Positions 8,304 to 16,629 of a stretch of 64,000 bases of DNA are shown piece by piece. The position numbers and the translations under genes are program-made. The notes below the pieces were generated by a model, which worked only from the letters and a program-made list of their open reading frames with translations, was not told where the DNA came from and made no database searches. Source of the stretch: Bacillaceae bacterium JMAK1 (GTDB lineage Bacteria; Bacillota; Bacilli; Bacillales; Marinococcaceae); assembly GCA_012970285.1 (NCBI GenBank), contig JIBW01000006.1:496001-560000 (forward strand). Reading direction: 5' to 3'. Numbering within the stretch: position 1 is the first letter of the stretch; each line of letters opens with the position of its first letter.

Positions 8304-9920
8304 TTACGCTTCATAAATGACCTGTCCGTCCATGATCGTAAGTGCTGTTCTTATCTCCTTCAATTCGCTTTCAGACGATGTGAAGGGGTTTTGCTGGAGC
8401 ACAATAACGTCAGCAAGCTTGCCTGCTTCTAACGTTCCGAGTCGATCTTCAGTGAAGCTTGCATGTGCAGAACCTTTCGTATAGTGTTGCAAAGCATCTC
8501 GAAGCGAGATTTTTTCTTTCGCATTCCAACCATCTTCAGGAAGATTGTCATCATGCTTTCGAGTAACCGCTCGATAAATTTCAAGCCAAGGATCGAGCCC
8601 TACAACAGGAAAGTCCGTCCCAAAAGCAATCGCTGTTCCTCGGTCTTGCAACGATCGAATTGGCCACGTCAAAGGTTCTCTTTCTTTCCCTAAACGATCG
8701 ACGTACACATTATCTTGAAAGTGCTCTGCTGCTGCTAAATGTTCTGGTTGCATAGAAGCGACAACCCCGAGCTTTGCTACCCTTGATAGATCCGTTTCAT
8801 GGATGACTTCAATATGTTCAATCGTATGTCTTGAATCACGTGTGCCATTTTTAACTTGTGCAGCTTCGTAACAGTCTAGACCGAGCCGAACAGCTCCATC
8901 ACCACACGCATGCAAGCGCACTCGAAAACCTTCCTTGTCTGCCTCAACGACCCAATCCCGTACAACATCTGACGGAATTAGCGTATCTCCAATGGTCTCC
9001 TGCTTATCTGAATACGGCTCCACTAAAAGCGCAGTATACGCAATGGGTACACCATCAAGAAACTGCTTTAGGCCATTAAACTTTAGCTTGTCAGTCTTGT
9101 ACGTGTCACGAAGGTGTTTCGGTTGATTTAAATCTCCATCCAATGCGGACATAAAATGAATCCGCGTCGTAAGTGTCCCTTCTTCTTCAAACGTTCTGTA
9201 CATCTCTAAATCTCCAAGCGTTAACCCTGGTAACGGGAGCATATCGCTAACAGATGTAACCCCGTAACTCGCAGCTTTTTCTAGAAATGTCTGCAGCAGA
9301 TGCCTTCTTTTATTTTCTGACAGCGAATCAAACGCTTGTTGAGCGAAACCCATCGCAGTCTCATACAAAAAGCCAGTCGGTTCTCCATATTCATCTTTAA
9401 CAATTTCACCAAACGGGGGATTTTCACTTTCTTTAGTAATTCCTAAAATGTCTAGCGCTTTGCTGTTTAACCATGCACCGTGACACTCATCGTTAAACAA
9501 GAAAACTGGTCGATCGGAAATAAGTCGGTCAAGTGTCGCTTTTGTCGGCAACTCATGACGGTCCCAATAAATATGATACCAACGAAAACCGAAAATCCAT
9601 TCATCTTCAGGGTGCTCATCGGCAAATGCTTTTACCATTTGTGCGGCCTCTTCTTCTGATTTCGCTGCATGAAGAAGCACACTTTGCTCTGCTAAACTAC
9701 CTGCAAATAAATGAACATGAAAATCGTGGAACCCTGGCATGATCAGTTGATCACCGTATTCATACACGGTCGTTTCACCCGTTATGTAAGATTGAATCGT
9801 TTCGTCCTTTAGAACAGCGACAATTTTATTCCCTGAGATCGCCACACCGCCCGCAAATGGCTGCTCTTCGTTCCCTGTAAAGATTGCACGGCTTTTTAAT
9901 ACGATGTCTACGTTATTCAT
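8304..9920 (-). CDS. YtcJ-like metal-dependent amidohydrolase
   Basis: This 538-residue protein belongs to the amidohydrolase superfamily group that includes YtcJ and N-substituted formamide deformylase. The metal-binding motif HDFHVH lies at 65-70, VRLHACGDGAVRLGLD in the middle of the barrel and IAFGTDFPV in the last metal strand. The N- and C-terminal beta-sandwich parts (LADVIVLQQNPF) match the family. It is the first gene of the minus-strand run leading into potD (79-bp gap), so it may release an amine from an N-acyl or N-formyl substrate. Its own promoter probably lies in 9921-10094. Confidence 0.82.
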   Translation of the reverse strand: MNNVDIVLKSRAIFTGNEEQPFAGGVAISGNKIVAVLKDETIQSYITGETTVYEYGDQLIMPGFHDFHVHLFAGSLAEQSVLLHAAKSEEEAAQMVKAFADEHPEDEWIFGFRWYHIYWDRHELPTKATLDRLISDRPVFLFNDECHGAWLNSKALDILGITKESENPPFGEIVKDEYGEPTGFLYETAMGFAQQAFDSLSENKRRHLLQTFLEKAASYGVTSVSDMLPLPGLTLGDLEMYRTFEEEGTLTTRIHFMSALDGDLNQPKHLRDTYKTDKLKFNGLKQFLDGVPIAYTALLVEPYSDKQETIGDTLIPSDVVRDWVVEADKEGFRVRLHACGDGAVRLGLDCYEAAQVKNGTRDSRHTIEHIEVIHETDLSRVAKLGVVASMQPEHLAAAEHFQDNVYVDRLGKEREPLTWPIRSLQDRGTAIAFGTDFPVVGLDPWLEIYRAVTRKHDDNLPEDGWNAKEKISLRDALQHYTKGSAHASFTEDRLGTLEAGKLADVIVLQQNPFTSSESELKEIRTALTIMDGQVIYEA

Positions 9921-10094
9921 GTAGGCCCCCTGAACTCAACAACATTTTTTGTAATATTCCCACTAAAGATGTCGATTCTTTTATAAAAGCGAATGTGTTT
10001 ATAGTTCTATTTCTATAGCTTCCTTCTTCAAATGTCCAGTCATTTTTTCAAAAAAGACCGTGTGATAATCTGACATTAATGACATTCCGTCATT

Positions 10095-11006
10095 TTAAAA
10101 GCGCTTTTCTTCATGATGTACGAATGCATATAACGTTTCATTAACAGGTACTGAAATGCCATGTTTTTGCGCCATCTCAATGACTCGTTTTGCAAAATAA
10201 TCATTCTCACTTTTTCTCTTAGCTTCGATATCTTGTAGCATTGATGTTTTTCCACTGTACCCTACTTTCGTCCAAACGTTTTCAAAGAACTCATCAATCA
10301 TAGATTCTGTAAGAGCAATGTTGTTTGCGTTTGCAACCTTAATGACTTCATTCATGGCTCGCTTACTCACATTCAATAATTCTTCAGAGTCACGTAAGAC
10401 ACCGTGTGTCGAACGAGAGATTGCTGTCACTGCATTTACTCCGACGTTCACCATAAATTTATGCCACAATTGACGTTCCATATCGACTGGTACAAACGAA
10501 GGGATTTGCGCTCGCTCGAAAACTGCTTGTAACTGTTGCACGCGTTCGGTTATCTGTTCATTTTGCTTTTCACCGAAATACAACGTTCCAGGGTATGTAT
10601 AGAAAACTTCCTGATTATTTTTCGTTGCATCAATGCCATTCGTCAATCCATACAATACACGATTTTCACCAAATCGCTTAGATAATTGTCGTTCACTATC
10701 AATCCCGTTTAACAATGATAGAAACGTCGTTCGATCATCGACAATTGGTTCAACGAGATCCATCGCAGCGTCAAGTTGTGTATTCTTAACGGCAAAGATA
10801 ACGTAATCGACCCCTTCGTTTACCTCACTTGGTGTGACGTAGTTCAAGTTAATTTCGTTGCCGTTAACGTTCATCCCTTCACTTACGTATCGCTCTTTTC
10901 GTTTTTCATCCATCACACAATAAAGTTGTGTCGCTTCGTCTTGGTTTAATAGATTTGCGTAAACAGCACCTACTGCACCGATTCCGATCATTGCAATCGT
11001 CGACAA
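10095..11006 (-). CDS. panE: 2-dehydropantoate 2-reductase family protein (ApbA/PanE)
   Basis: This 303-residue protein has an N-terminal NADPH-binding GIGAVG motif at residues 8-13 and the C-terminal-domain signature LWHKFMVNVGVNAVTAIS, whose Lys is the catalytic residue of ketopantoate reductases. The size is normal for PanE. It probably uses TTG at 11004-11006, five bases after GAGGAGGGG. No pantothenate gene is nearby; many genomes have several paralogues of unknown role, so the family is secure but the in vivo ketopantoate role is not. Confidence 0.8.
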   Translation of the reverse strand: MSTIAMIGIGAVGAVYANLLNQDEATQLYCVMDEKRKERYVSEGMNVNGNEINLNYVTPSEVNEGVDYVIFAVKNTQLDAAMDLVEPIVDDRTTFLSLLNGIDSERQLSKRFGENRVLYGLTNGIDATKNNQEVFYTYPGTLYFGEKQNEQITERVQQLQAVFERAQIPSFVPVDMERQLWHKFMVNVGVNAVTAISRSTHGVLRDSEELLNVSKRAMNEVIKVANANNIALTESMIDEFFENVWTKVGYSGKTSMLQDIEAKRKSENDYFAKRVIEMAQKHGISVPVNETLYAFVHHEEKRF

Positions 11007-11164
11007 TGAAACCCCTCCTCGTTCTCGTTTGCTATTCGTAATTCTACCATGATAACGTTACATACAGAAAAGGTCGATCACTTTAAAAATGCTAGAGACA
11101 CTCGCCCAAGTTAAATAGCTTTGGCTACAAGTCTATGTATGCATTCAAACTGGAGGAACCGAAC

Positions 11165-11989
11165 TTGTTTACAATCCCACCTCACGTATTACAACGACCA
11201 AATGCGTTCACACCTTCTGAAGGCTCGATTTGGACAAACGAACACATCTCTAAAAACATGTTACAAGCACATCTTGATCCTTCGTTTGAAGGCGCTACTC
11301 GCAATCATAGATTTATTGATAAGTCCGCTGCATTTATCTCGACGATGGCCGGTCCGCGAATCATCGATTTTGGATGTGGACCTGGTCTTTATACCGAACG
11401 CTTTGCGAAGCTCGGTCATAACGTGACTGGACTTGATATTTCTAGTCGCTCAATTGCGTATGCAAAAGCTCATGACAATCAGAGCACCTATTACGTGCAC
11501 GATTATCTTCAACCAGCTCCAACCGAGATGCTTCATGATTTTGCAACGTTAATCTATTGTGATTATGGCGCCCTCTCTAAAGAGAATCGCAAAACATTAC
11601 TACACAATTTAAAACAAACCCTTACCTCTGGAGGTCAGTTATTTCTCGATGTCTTTTCAATGCATCAATACGGTGCATTTGAAGAAGCGATGATTTGGGA
11701 ACATCATCCATCGTCTGGATTTTGGTCGAGTGAACCACATCTTACGTTAACTCAAAATACCCGTTACACAAAAAACATCACACTCGAACAAACGGTTGTT
11801 GCAACAGAAGAAGAGACGGTCGTTCACTACATTTGGAACGAATATTTCACTTTGGAACAACTCGAGCAAGAACTGACTGACGCTGGATTTCTTGTTGAAA
11901 AGCGTTTTGATGATGTTGCAGGTTCAACTTATACAGGACAAGCACCAACAATTGCAATCCTTGCCCGAGTAGATAACACACGCTCATGA
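11165..11989 (+). CDS. SAM-dependent methyltransferase
   Basis: The class I methyltransferase fold is shown by motif I, IIDFGCGPGLYTERFAKLG, with an acidic residue in VTGLDIS after the next strand. The preferred start is TTG 11165, eight bases after GGAGG (11152-11156), giving 274 residues; the upstream in-frame ATG at 11135 has no ribosome site. The substrate cannot be read from the sequence. It is monocistronic, divergent from the PanE-like gene, and closed by a strong terminator. Confidence 0.82.
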   Translation: MFTIPPHVLQRPNAFTPSEGSIWTNEHISKNMLQAHLDPSFEGATRNHRFIDKSAAFISTMAGPRIIDFGCGPGLYTERFAKLGHNVTGLDISSRSIAYAKAHDNQSTYYVHDYLQPAPTEMLHDFATLIYCDYGALSKENRKTLLHNLKQTLTSGGQLFLDVFSMHQYGAFEEAMIWEHHPSSGFWSSEPHLTLTQNTRYTKNITLEQTVVATEEETVVHYIWNEYFTLEQLEQELTDAGFLVEKRFDDVAGSTYTGQAPTIAILARVDNTRS

Positions 11990-11992
11990 AAA

Positions 11993-12024
11993 AAACAGCT
12001 GCCACTGGCAGCTGTTTCCTTTTT
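11993..12024. terminator. Bidirectional terminator
   Basis: An 11-bp perfect stem (AAACAGCTGCC 11993-12003 with GGCAGCTGTTT 12007-12017) has T-rich tails on both strands: TTTCCTTTTTC on plus and TTTTTTTC on minus. It serves the methyltransferase and the convergent small membrane-protein gene. Confidence 0.8.
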
Positions 12025-12036
12025 CGATGTAAAGTT

Positions 12037-12195
12037 TCATACAGATTCATTGTCATCAATTGAATGTTCTAAATGAGGCACCTCAAAAGTGATTGCTTCA
12101 TCGTCATCTTCTACTTGAATACTTTCTTTTGCGATCAACATACCTGCAAATGCCGCAAAAAGAAACACACTAATCATACCTACATTTTTCCACAC
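12037..12195 (-). CDS. Small single-pass membrane protein (52 aa)
   Basis: A short frame begins at GTG 12193-12195, six bases after GGGGTGA, and ends at TGA 12037-12039. The first half, VGMISVFLFAAFAGMLIA (residues 5-22), is a clear membrane segment. The second half is strongly acidic (VEDDDEAITF, then HSIDDNES). The ribosome site, the amphipathic layout and the terminator just downstream argue for a real gene. I recognise no family. It could be a small membrane regulator or stress peptide. Confidence 0.6.
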   Translation of the reverse strand: MWKNVGMISVFLFAAFAGMLIAKESIQVEDDDEAITFEVPHLEHSIDDNESV

Positions 12196-12288
12196 GTTCG
12201 TTCACCCCAAACTATGTGCTTACAACTTACAGTATACTCATTCTAAATGGAGGAACAATGGAGCCAATGTGGAGATTATGTGTAGTTT

Positions 12289-13665
12289 TTAGCTCGTCTT
12301 CGTTTTGAACAACAGTAAGGTTAACAACAAGCCAACTAATGAAAAGACAAACGCTGCTAAAAACGCCGCCTGTACCCCTTCTAAAAAAGCGATCGGATTC
12401 GCACCACCCGCTTCTGGAGCAGCTCTTGTAATAAACGAAATAATAAAGATAAGACCGATCGAGCCACCGAATTGACGAACGGTATTCGTAATCGCTGTGC
12501 CGTGAGAGATCCATTCATTCGGAAGAGCATTTAATGCCGCTGTTGTAAGCGGCATATTAATCATCGCAATACCTGCCATAAAGATCATAAACAACAATGC
12601 CGTTACAACGATCGGAGTATCTTGGGACAAAACGAATACGTAGCTTAACGAAGAGCTACATAACAACACAAACCCGATTAATGCCAGACGGAGTCCTCCA
12701 TAACGATCGAACCACTTCCCAGCTACAAGTGACATAACAGCGAGCGTAATGGCTCCAGGAAAGATAATTAATCCTGAATGAAAAGCAGAATACAACTGAA
12801 CATTTTGTACATACATTGGCAAGATCGTCTCTCCAGCGATCAACAGACTAAAGGAAAGTGTCGTAATAACAATGACCAATGCAAACAATGGCGAACGAAA
12901 CGTACGCAACTCAAGCACAGGGGTTTCGAGTCTGAATTGACGGATTACAAAGAGGATGAGCGCCAAAAATCCGACCCAAATTAAAATCGTAGCCAATGCA
13001 GAGTCACCGGTACTGTTCACCCCGTACAAAATCCCTCCAAAAGCAAGGGTTGAAAGTAAAACTGACGATACATCAATACTCGTCGGACGCTGCTTCGTAA
13101 CGTTTTCCATAAAGAAATAAATAAGTACGAGTAGGAAGAGTGCAAGAGGCAACGTGAGTACAAATACCGCTCGCCAGGTAAACGCTTCGATCAGCACACC
13201 TGAAATAACAGGACCAATTGCAGGTGCAACATTAATGACGAGGCCGACGAGCCCCATCGCATATCCTCGTTGCTCTCGGGGGTACACGAGTAACAAAACC
13301 GTCTGCATGAGTGGCATCATCATGCCAGAGCCAGCACCTTGTAACACCCTCCCGACGAGTAGCGTTTCAAAATTCGGTGCAATCGCTGCAACAAACGTTC
13401 CTGCTAAAAAACTCAACACAGCAGCCATGAGTAACGCTCTCGCTGTAAAACGATCAATTAAGTACGCTGTAATCGGAACAAGAATCGCGATCGATAACAT
13501 AAAAATTGTCGTTAACCATTGAACTTCTGTTGCGTTGATTTGAAAATCAGACATGATCTGTGGGAAAGCGGTGATTAATAAAAACTGATTAAGTACACTC
13601 AAAAAAGACGTGGATAGTAAAAGCCCTACGAGTAAACGCCTCTTCTTCGGAGTCAAACGCCTCAC
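12289..13665 (-). CDS. MFS multidrug exporter, DHA2 (EmrB/QacA-like) family
   Basis: This 458-residue protein has about 14 membrane segments. Motif A appears as LIDRFTARALL (about residues 64-74), the RVLQGAGSGMMMPL stretch is motif B-like, and GLVINVAPAIGPVISGVLIEAFTWR carries motif C, the antiporter signature of drug:H+ exporters. It resembles LmrB/Mdr-type DHA2 pumps. The likely start is GTG 13663-13665 after GAGGGGAAG, which is tight spacing; a TTG three codons later is possible. The substrate range is unknown. Confidence 0.85.
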   Translation of the reverse strand: MRRLTPKKRRLLVGLLLSTSFLSVLNQFLLITAFPQIMSDFQINATEVQWLTTIFMLSIAILVPITAYLIDRFTARALLMAAVLSFLAGTFVAAIAPNFETLLVGRVLQGAGSGMMMPLMQTVLLLVYPREQRGYAMGLVGLVINVAPAIGPVISGVLIEAFTWRAVFVLTLPLALFLLVLIYFFMENVTKQRPTSIDVSSVLLSTLAFGGILYGVNSTGDSALATILIWVGFLALILFVIRQFRLETPVLELRTFRSPLFALVIVITTLSFSLLIAGETILPMYVQNVQLYSAFHSGLIIFPGAITLAVMSLVAGKWFDRYGGLRLALIGFVLLCSSSLSYVFVLSQDTPIVVTALLFMIFMAGIAMINMPLTTAALNALPNEWISHGTAITNTVRQFGGSIGLIFIISFITRAAPEAGGANPIAFLEGVQAAFLAAFVFSLVGLLLTLLLFKTKTS

Positions 13666-13716
13666 CTTCCCCTCATAAAATTGCCTTACACGTACGAAAA
13701 CGTCATTCAGATCAAT

Positions 13717-13752
13717 AAAAAAGGCAGAGATCCTGTGATCTCCACCTTGCTT
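13717..13752 (-). terminator. Terminator after VOC gene
   Basis: On the minus strand a GGAGATC/GATCTC hairpin flanked by GCAAGG and TGCC runs into TTTTTTATT. It lies directly after the VOC-protein stop codon and ends the MFS-VOC pair. Confidence 0.65.
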
Positions 13753-14142
13753 TTACGATGTACCACGCTCGACGAGTTGTAACAGCTCTTCATCAGGCCC
13801 ATGAAAAAGAATCATCTTCCCACCATCTAACGTTGGTTTTGGTGCATCCGTTAGGAATGTGACTCCCTTTTCTTTCAGCTTCTCTACTTCCTCATCTAAA
13901 CGCTCCACTGTAAATGCAATATGGTTGATCACACTCTTCGATTCATAATTTCCTAAATCAACTTTATCCCGAATCAATTCAATCTCAACGTCTGGCTCAT
14001 TTTCTAGATAGAGAAACGCCATTTCACGTGTTTCATTCTCTCCTTTAAGCCGTACGTTAAACCCAAAACAACGATGATAAAATTCAATGGAATGTGCTAA
14101 GTCATTGACTACGAGTGCAACATGTTCGATTTTTTTAATCAT
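13753..14142 (-). CDS. VOC-superfamily protein (glyoxalase/bleomycin-resistance fold)
   Basis: This 129-residue protein has the two beta-alpha-beta-beta-beta modules of vicinal-oxygen-chelate proteins. It begins IKKIEHVALVVNDLAHSIEFYH with a metal-site His, has a central IELIRDKVD strand and a second His in INHIAFTVERLDEEVEKL, and ends GPDEELLQLVER with the metal-site Glu. That His/His/Glu pattern would fit lactoylglutathione-lyase-like enzymes or methylmalonyl-CoA epimerase-like members. It lies 18 bp downstream of the MFS gene with a GGAGG site and is probably co-transcribed. The substrate is unknown. Confidence 0.8.
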   Translation of the reverse strand: MIKKIEHVALVVNDLAHSIEFYHRCFGFNVRLKGENETREMAFLYLENEPDVEIELIRDKVDLGNYESKSVINHIAFTVERLDEEVEKLKEKGVTFLTDAPKPTLDGGKMILFHGPDEELLQLVERGTS

Positions 14143-14160
14143 CTTTAATCCTCCTGACTT

Positions 14161-15363
14161 CTATTGATTTTTCTTCGTCTTAGCTAAGATTACATATGCC
14201 CCTAATGCGAGTAGCGAAGTACTAAACAAGATCAGCCCCATCGGTACCGCTGAACCTTCATTTAATCCAACAAGCGGCGCCACGATGGCTCCAATAAGTA
14301 GCGGGAATACACCAAGCAAGGCGCTTGCACTCCCTGCCCGGTGGCCTTGTTTTGCAATAGCTAGCGTAAATGAGCTCGTCAAAATCATGCCCATTCCCGT
14401 CATATAGACAAAGATTGGAATCACAATGGCAGCAAGTGGTGCTTCAATAGCCGTCATGAATAACAAAATGAACGTAGCACCCACACCGATAACAAGTGCT
14501 GTAAACAGCAGCGTTCTCTCACGAATGATGCCACTAAACCGCCCAATAACAAACGAACCAATGATCATCGCAAGCCCATTAATTCCGAACAACACGCTAA
14601 ACAGTTGTGGGCTCACATCGTAAATACCTTGGTAGACAAACGGTGTTCCTGCTACATACGCAAAGCTTCCACCATGTGCAAACCCTAACGCAAGAGCAAA
14701 CCCCATAAATGTCCGGTCTTTTAACAACTCATAAAAAGTTGACACGATATGTTTCAAGGAACTCGGTGAACGCTTTGTTTCTGGTAGTGTTTCTTTTAAG
14801 CTAAAATAAACAATTCCAACGACAATCAAGCCGAGGAACGACAACGTATAGAAAATTCCATCCCATTCAAACGCTGGAATTGCAAGGAGTGCACCACCTG
14901 CAATGGGCGCAACAATGGGGGCAACGGCATTGATAACCATAAGTAATGCAAAAAACTTCGTTAACGCTTTTCCATCGAAAACATCTCGCACAACGGCCCG
15001 CGAGACGACTAACCCTGCTGCAGCTGTGAACCCTTGAAGAAAGCGTCCAACAATAAGGGTTTCAATGTTTTGAGCTACCGCACAGAGCAATGAGGCAAGC
15101 ACAAATAGTAACACAGAGATCATTAACGGCTTTCGACGCCCTTTCGCATCACTGATCGGACCAATTACGAGTTGCCCGATTGCAAGTCCTAATAAGCAAG
15201 CCGTTAAACTTGCTTGCACAAGAGTTTGTGACGTCGACAAATCATTAGCAATGTCGGGGAAAGCAGGTAAGTACATATCAATATTCAGCGGTCCAAGCAC
15301 CGTCAACATACTCAAAATTAACGCCAATGCATACCGCTTTTTTCCGGTCGGGTTTTCATTCAT
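14161..15363 (-). CDS. MFS drug exporter, Bcr/CflA family
   Basis: This 400-residue protein has 12 predicted membrane segments. The N-terminal LGPLNIDMYLPAFPDIANDL stretch is diagnostic of the Bcr/CflA (DHA1) group. Motif A is present as GPISDAKGRRKPLM (about residues 67-80), and FTAAAGLVVSRAVVRD follows a GRFLQG motif B. Such pumps expel bicyclomycin, chloramphenicol and sulfonamides, or cysteine-like metabolites. It starts at ATG and is divergent from the nucleoside hydrolase. Confidence 0.87.
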   Translation of the reverse strand: MNENPTGKKRYALALILSMLTVLGPLNIDMYLPAFPDIANDLSTSQTLVQASLTACLLGLAIGQLVIGPISDAKGRRKPLMISVLLFVLASLLCAVAQNIETLIVGRFLQGFTAAAGLVVSRAVVRDVFDGKALTKFFALLMVINAVAPIVAPIAGGALLAIPAFEWDGIFYTLSFLGLIVVGIVYFSLKETLPETKRSPSSLKHIVSTFYELLKDRTFMGFALALGFAHGGSFAYVAGTPFVYQGIYDVSPQLFSVLFGINGLAMIIGSFVIGRFSGIIRERTLLFTALVIGVGATFILLFMTAIEAPLAAIVIPIFVYMTGMGMILTSSFTLAIAKQGHRAGSASALLGVFPLLIGAIVAPLVGLNEGSAVPMGLILFSTSLLALGAYVILAKTKKNQ

Positions 15364-15434
15364 TACTGGAGTTACCTTTCTTTTTGAACTATTCTATAAG
15401 TGTAGCATGCAGCTTTATTGAAAAGGGGACAATC

Positions 15435-16364
15435 ATGACAAAAAAAATAATCGTAGACGTCGACACCGGTATCGATGACGCCCTCGGTCTATTACTTCTC
15501 GCCCATCAACCAAATGTAGATGTCCTTGGCGTATCCGTCGTATCCGGCAACATCTCTCTACATAAAGCCATTTGCAACACACATAAAGTATTGGATTTAA
15601 TTGGGTTAGACGTTCCGATCTTTGCGGGAGCCGAGCAACCACTCGTACGACAAGCATTTTTTGAACATGCGGTTCACGGTGATGACGGCATCGGAGGTGC
15701 CCTCCACGACGCACCGTTTAACGACCGCACTGAGAATGAAACTGCATGGGACTATTTCATTCGAATCACGCATGATTATCCTGGTGAAATTACCCTTGTT
15801 CTTACAGGACCGATGACGAACTTTGCACACGCCTTAAAGAAAGACCCTTCAATCGTTCATCGTCTAAAAGAAGTCGTCTTTATGGGCGGCGCAGCCAATG
15901 GTAATGGCAATGTTACGCCTGTTGCTGAATTTAACATGTATGTTGATCCAGAAGCTGCCAAGCTAGTCCTTCATTCCGGCGTTCCACTGACGATGATTGG
16001 ATTAGATGTAACAGAACAAGCACTCATGTCAAAAGAAGACGTAGAGTCTCTAGTAGGAACGGGTTATTATTCGTTTATTCGAGAAGCAACAGCAATTTAT
16101 TTCAACGTTTCCTGGGAGCGAAATGGTATAAAAGAAATTGCCATGCACGACCCACTCGCCATTGCTGTAGCAATCGGAAAACCGTTCGTTACTACGTTTC
16201 CTTATTACGTCGATGTGGAAACGAACAGCACACTTTGTGACGGTCAAACGGTCTGTGATTATAAAAACGGATTGCAACGCACACCAAACGTTCACGTCGC
16301 CAAGCACGTCGATGCCAAGGCATTTATTGCCGATTACATCCAGCACGTTGGCCTACGCAACTAA
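15435..16364 (+). CDS. Inosine-uridine-type nucleoside hydrolase
   Basis: The 309-residue product starts at ATG 15435 after AAAAGGGGAC; the longer upstream reading has no ribosome site. The N-terminal DVDTGIDD (residues 8-15) is the calcium-binding signature of IUNH enzymes, and the VLTGPMTNFAHAL and EFNMYVDPEAAK motifs complete the active site. The enzyme hydrolyses ribonucleosides to base and ribose. Whether it prefers purines or pyrimidines cannot be decided. It is monocistronic, with a terminator following. Confidence 0.9.
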   Translation: MTKKIIVDVDTGIDDALGLLLLAHQPNVDVLGVSVVSGNISLHKAICNTHKVLDLIGLDVPIFAGAEQPLVRQAFFEHAVHGDDGIGGALHDAPFNDRTENETAWDYFIRITHDYPGEITLVLTGPMTNFAHALKKDPSIVHRLKEVVFMGGAANGNGNVTPVAEFNMYVDPEAAKLVLHSGVPLTMIGLDVTEQALMSKEDVESLVGTGYYSFIREATAIYFNVSWERNGIKEIAMHDPLAIAVAIGKPFVTTFPYYVDVETNSTLCDGQTVCDYKNGLQRTPNVHVAKHVDAKAFIADYIQHVGLRN

Positions 16365-16371
16365 ATCAAGC

Positions 16372-16402
16372 GCCCACGATTTCGTCATCGTGGGCTTTTT
16401 TT
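16372..16402 (+). terminator. Terminator after nucleoside hydrolase
   Basis: A 9-bp perfect stem (GCCCACGAT 16372-16380 and ATCGTGGGC 16387-16395) is followed by TTTTTTT. Confidence 0.88.
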
Positions 16403-16629
16403 CATAATCGTAATAACAGTTTCTTTATTTACTCCAACTTTTTTGGCGAAATTTAAACTCAATTAATGATTAGCGAAATGCTTTATCTATAAAGGCTTTT
16501 CTCTTCTTTTCCTGTCAGATTATCTACCTTCATCACAATTTATATCGTAAATTTTTTTATTATTTAGAAGGAGATTTCATTCCCAAGACAAATACATACG
16601 GTAACGTATTTTTATTTAGGAGGTATAGT

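Noticed and set aside
13154-13522. 122-codon plus-strand frame opposite the DHA2 exporter
   Set aside because: It is a shadow frame with low-complexity Thr/Ala content arising from the complement of a membrane-protein gene.
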